Notes under the pieces: model-generated | What the model saw: the letters and a program-made list of their open reading frames with translations, nothing else | Told to the model about the DNA's origin: nothing | Databases searched by the model: none | Made by a program: the position numbers and the translations under genes | From: Hyphomonadaceae bacterium UBA5336 | GTDB taxonomy: Bacteria; Pseudomonadota; Alphaproteobacteria; Caulobacterales; Hyphomonadaceae | DNA length: 26,654 nucleotides | Reading direction: 5' to 3' | Assembly (NCBI GenBank): GCA_002408125.1 | Contig: DHQO01000007.1 | Span: 1-26,654 of the forward strand | Part shown: one piece after another, positions 24,220 to 26,654 of the stretch | How positions within the stretch are numbered: position 1 is the first letter of the stretch | How the letters are laid out: each line of letters starts with the position of its first letter

Positions 24220-25987
24220 TCCGGCGAGCGCGCCAGAAGGCAAACGCGGCGGCAGCCTGACCCGGCTGTTCGCCGTCTTTTTCCGCCCGCATCTGGGCTG
24301 GTTCATCGCCGGCACGCTGTTCGCTGTCCTGACCTCGGCTTTTGCGACCGGCTACGCCTATATACTCGGCGTGCTGGGCGACCGGCTGCAGGCGAGCTTT
24401 GGCGCGGATGCCACGGGCGAGACGGCGTGGATCTGGTGGGTCTCGGGCGCGATCATCGCCCTGGCGGCGGGTCGGTCGCTGACGCTCTATCTGATGACCA
24501 TCGCCAACAATACCGGCGTGCAGCGCGCGCTGGTGGACATTCAGGACGCGCAATATGCCTCGCTGGTGCATGGGGATTATGCGCGCCTTGCCGGCGATGC
24601 CTCGGGCGGGTTCGTCTCGCGCTTCATCAATGATGTGAACGCGATCCGCGATGCGGGCCTGCGCTTTGCCAACAATTTCACCAAGTCGGTGGTCACCGTG
24701 GTGGGCATGCTGGCCATCATGTTGTGGACCGACTGGCAGCTCACGCTCTTGTTGCTGGTGGTTTATCCGCTCGCCTTCGGGCCGGTGATCGGTCTCGGCA
24801 ACCGGATTCGCAAGCGCTCGCGCCAGGCCCAGAAACAGATCGGCGATGTCACCGCGCACCTGTCCGAAGGCTTTCAGGCGGCGCGCGTGGTGAAGGCCTA
24901 TGGCCTGGAGGACTACCAGACCGAACGCGCGAAAAAGGGCTTTGTGGAGCGCTCGCGCCTCTTCCTGAAAGTACTCACCGACCGGGCCGCCGTGGACCCG
25001 ATCCTTGAGGTGACCGGCGGGGTGGCTCTGGCCGGCATTCTCGGCTTTGCCGCCTGGCGGATCGCCCATGACGCCGCCAGTCTCGGAGACTTGTTGCGCA
25101 TTATCGGTGCGCTGGCCATCGCTTCGCCGGAGCTGCGTGCGCTCGGCACACTCAACTCTGTCGCCCAGGAGGGGGGGGCGGCTGCTGACCGGGTGTTCGA
25201 GATCGTCGATGCGAAGTCTCAGCTCGCTCTGCCGAGCCCTGCCGTGGATCTTGGCCGGGCCGAGGGCGCAGTCAGCTTCGAGGATGTGCGCTTCGATTAC
25301 CCTGATGGCTCGGCGGCGCTGACGGGGCTCAGCTTCGCCGCCGCACCGGGCGAGACGGTCGCTCTCGTCGGCCCGAGCGGGGCGGGCAAGTCGACTGTCT
25401 TCAATCTCTTGCTACGTTTGTACGATTGTTCCGGCGGCTCTGTACGGTTGGACGGCCAGGACGTCCGGACCCTCACGCCTGCCGGCTTGCGCGCCAATCT
25501 CGCCCTGGTTGCCCAGGACGCGGCGCTGTTCGACGACACGGTGCGCGCAAACATCTCCCTCGGGCGATTCGGTGCCGGTGACGACCAGATCGAAGAAGCC
25601 GCCCACGCAGCCAATGCCCATGAGTTCATCATGGCGCTGCCGCAGGGCTATGACACGCCGGTCGGGGAGATGGGCCGCAACCTGTCGGGCGGCCAGCGCC
25701 AGCGTGTCGCGCTTGCCCGCGCCATCCTGCGCGATGCGCCGGTCCTGCTGCTGGACGAGGCAACCTCCGCACTGGATGCGGAAAGCGAAGCCAGAGTGCA
25801 GGCCGCACTGGCGGACTTTTCCAAAGGGCGCACCACGCTGGTCATCGCCCACCGCCTCTCCACTGTGCGACAGGCCGACCGGATCATTGTCATGGAAGAC
25901 GGCCGCGTCGTGGAAGAGGGCACCCATGATGCTCTGATGGCCGCCGGCGGCGTCTATGCCCGGCTGGCGGAGCTGCAGCTGTCCTAG
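24143..25987 (+). CDS. MsbA-like ABC exporter (fused permease and ATPase)
   Basis: The ABC exporter half-transporter has an N-terminal six-helix membrane domain (homology begins about RLFAVFFRPHLGWF) and a C-terminal ATPase. It shows Walker A GPSGAGKST (410-418), the Q-loop in LVAQDAALFD, signature LSGGQ (514-518), Walker B VLLLDEATSALD (from 534) and the switch His in IAHRLST. It works as a homodimer. Given the neighbours, its cargo is probably a lipid or lipopolysaccharide precursor, but this is inference. The start is unclear. The nearest upstream in-frame ATG is 24143, which overlaps the DUF4170 end by 77 bases and adds residues unlike any exporter. The ACG at 24212-24214 (ACG TCT GAT) or CTG 24191 fit homologous lengths better. 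With ACG the protein would have 591 residues. Confidence 0.88.
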   Translation: MRKCAISSFTPTSCSTLKQAPTTTSDPASAPEGKRGGSLTRLFAVFFRPHLGWFIAGTLFAVLTSAFATGYAYILGVLGDRLQASFGADATGETAWIWWVSGAIIALAAGRSLTLYLMTIANNTGVQRALVDIQDAQYASLVHGDYARLAGDASGGFVSRFINDVNAIRDAGLRFANNFTKSVVTVVGMLAIMLWTDWQLTLLLLVVYPLAFGPVIGLGNRIRKRSRQAQKQIGDVTAHLSEGFQAARVVKAYGLEDYQTERAKKGFVERSRLFLKVLTDRAAVDPILEVTGGVALAGILGFAAWRIAHDAASLGDLLRIIGALAIASPELRALGTLNSVAQEGGAAADRVFEIVDAKSQLALPSPAVDLGRAEGAVSFEDVRFDYPDGSAALTGLSFAAAPGETVALVGPSGAGKSTVFNLLLRLYDCSGGSVRLDGQDVRTLTPAGLRANLALVAQDAALFDDTVRANISLGRFGAGDDQIEEAAHAANAHEFIMALPQGYDTPVGEMGRNLSGGQRQRVALARAILRDAPVLLLDEATSALDAESEARVQAALADFSKGRTTLVIAHRLSTVRQADRIIVMEDGRVVEEGTHDALMAAGGVYARLAELQLS

Positions 25988-26028
25988 ATCGCGATTGGGC
26001 GCGTGCCGCATCAGTGATAGTCTGGCGC

Positions 26029-26487
26029 ATGGCCAGCCCCCGTCCCGAAGATGAGTTCGAGCGTTTCGTCGTCCGGTTCCTGCCGGAGGTGGCCGCGACG
26101 GCGCGCGAGGCGGTGGCCTGGATGCGGGCGCGTTATCCGGCGGCGAATGTGCTGGTCTACGACAATTACAATGCGCTGGCGGTGGGGTTCGGGCCGGGCG
26201 AGCGGCCCTCGGACATGATCTTTTCCATCGCGGTCTATCCGCGCTGGGTGAGTCTCTTCTTCTTTCAGGGCGCGCTGGACCTCGACGATCCGGCAGGCCT
26301 GCTGGAAGGCTCCGGCAGCCAGTCGCGGCATATCAAGCTGAAATCCGCCGCCGATCTGGGCCGCGAAGAGATCGGCGCGCTGATGGACCAGTCATTGTTG
26401 TTGACGAAGAAACCCATGCCAACCGAGGGCGAGGGCCGGGTGATCATCAAGTCGATCTCGGAGAAACAGCGCCCGCGCCGGCCCTGA
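26029..26487 (+). CDS. DUF1801-like protein of unknown function
   Basis: The product has 152 residues. The pattern VLVYDNYNALAVGFGPG, SDMIFSIAVYPRWVSLFFFQGA and LEGSGSQSRHIKLKSAADL resembles a DUF1801/YdhG-like protein, more divergent than the copy at 11081-11521. The fold is presumably the same; the function is unknown. ATG 26029 is preferred to GTG 26014, but neither has a visible ribosome-binding site. A short hairpin with four T residues overlaps the stop. It follows the ABC exporter after 41 bases on the same strand. Confidence 0.75.
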   Translation: MASPRPEDEFERFVVRFLPEVAATAREAVAWMRARYPAANVLVYDNYNALAVGFGPGERPSDMIFSIAVYPRWVSLFFFQGALDLDDPAGLLEGSGSQSRHIKLKSAADLGREEIGALMDQSLLLTKKPMPTEGEGRVIIKSISEKQRPRRP

Positions 26488-26496
26488 CGGGCTTTT
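26481..26496 (+). terminator. Weak terminator overlapping the stop of the DUF1801-like gene
   Basis: GCCC (26481-26484) and GGGC (26489-26492) form a short stem with loop TGAC (which contains the stop codon), followed by TTTT. A longer alternative pairs GCCCG 26471-26475 with CGGGC 26488-26492. Confidence 0.45.
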
Positions 26497-26517
26497 CCAT
26501 GTCCATGCCCGCTACAG

Positions 26518-26611
26518 CCCTCATCCTGAGCGGATACGAAGGACAAGGGCGGGCAGCAGAGTGCTGTTCTTTGTTTCCCGCCTTCATGGTTCGTCTTCGC
26601 TCACCATGAGG
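26518..26611. repeat. Degenerate palindromic intergenic repeats (two units)
   Basis: Unit 1 (26518-26549) has arms CCCTCATCCT and AGGACAAGGG around GAGCGGATACGA. Unit 2 (26581-26611) has arms TCATGGT and ACCATGA around TCGTCTTCGCTC. Both resemble the 'CTCATCCTGAG...GAAGGA' and 'TCATGGT...ACCATGAGG' intergenic repeats I know as common in alphaproteobacterial genomes. The remainder of the window (26612-26654) shows no gene. Confidence 0.6.
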
Positions 26612-26654
26612 CTGCGTGCGAGACAGGTTGGCCCTAGGTCGTAGTCGGGATTTA

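Overview
The window looks like chromosomal DNA of an alphaproteobacterium, most likely a Hyphomonadales/Maricaulales-type organism (Maricaulis, Oceanicaulis or a relative). The reasons are high GC, the block trpG-trpE-ppiD // tpiA-secG ... pyrG, a magnesium-type HemB, an LdtR-like MarR regulator, and the block pmbA / inositol-monophosphatase family / DUF4170 / MsbA-like ABC exporter. The genus is inference; no rRNA, tRNA or CRISPR array was seen. No intergenic stretch exceeds about 200 bases.

Layout. 1-590: 3' end of an OmpA-like outer-membrane protein with an extreme polyproline linker, then a strong terminator. 692-2507: a PLP-dependent cystathionine gamma-synthase family enzyme and a secreted DUF3617 protein. 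2525-6440 (minus): translationally coupled ppiD-trpE-trpG. Divergent from it on the plus strand are tpiA and secG (6526-7905), then a convergent DUF442 phosphatase-like gene (minus), pyrG and rpmF (59 codons). 10535-12097 (plus): accessory small genes, namely a lipoprotein, a DUF1801 protein and two small unknowns. Two of them are preceded by near-identical 32-bp promoter-like repeats. 12094-13715 (minus): hemB followed by a GNAT acetyltransferase. 13821-14918: a TIR-domain protein with four predicted membrane segments, divergent from hemB. 14982-15521 (minus): a second GNAT.

15588-18746 (plus): isobutyryl-CoA-dehydrogenase-like ACAD, a TauD/TfdA dioxygenase and 3-hydroxyisobutyryl-CoA hydrolase. 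This is a valine-catabolism segment with an oxygenase in the middle. It ends in a 10-bp hairpin and is followed by a long dyad (candidate operator) in front of the LdtR-like MarR regulator. 19567-21684: an outer-membrane barrel protein, a Cys-dependent phosphatase, a small lipoprotein and a two-TM membrane protein. 21753-25987: pmbA, an IMPase-DUF4170 fusion, and an MsbA-like ABC exporter whose start is unclear (an ACG sits where an ATG would be expected). 26029-26487: a second DUF1801-like protein, then degenerate palindromic intergenic repeats to the window edge.

Most genes are housekeeping. The best candidates for something not yet described are the TIR-4TM protein, the IMPase-DUF4170 fusion with a possible internal start, the dioxygenase inside the valine operon, the duplicated promoter-like element (possibly giving a leaderless mRNA), and the dyad upstream of ldtR.
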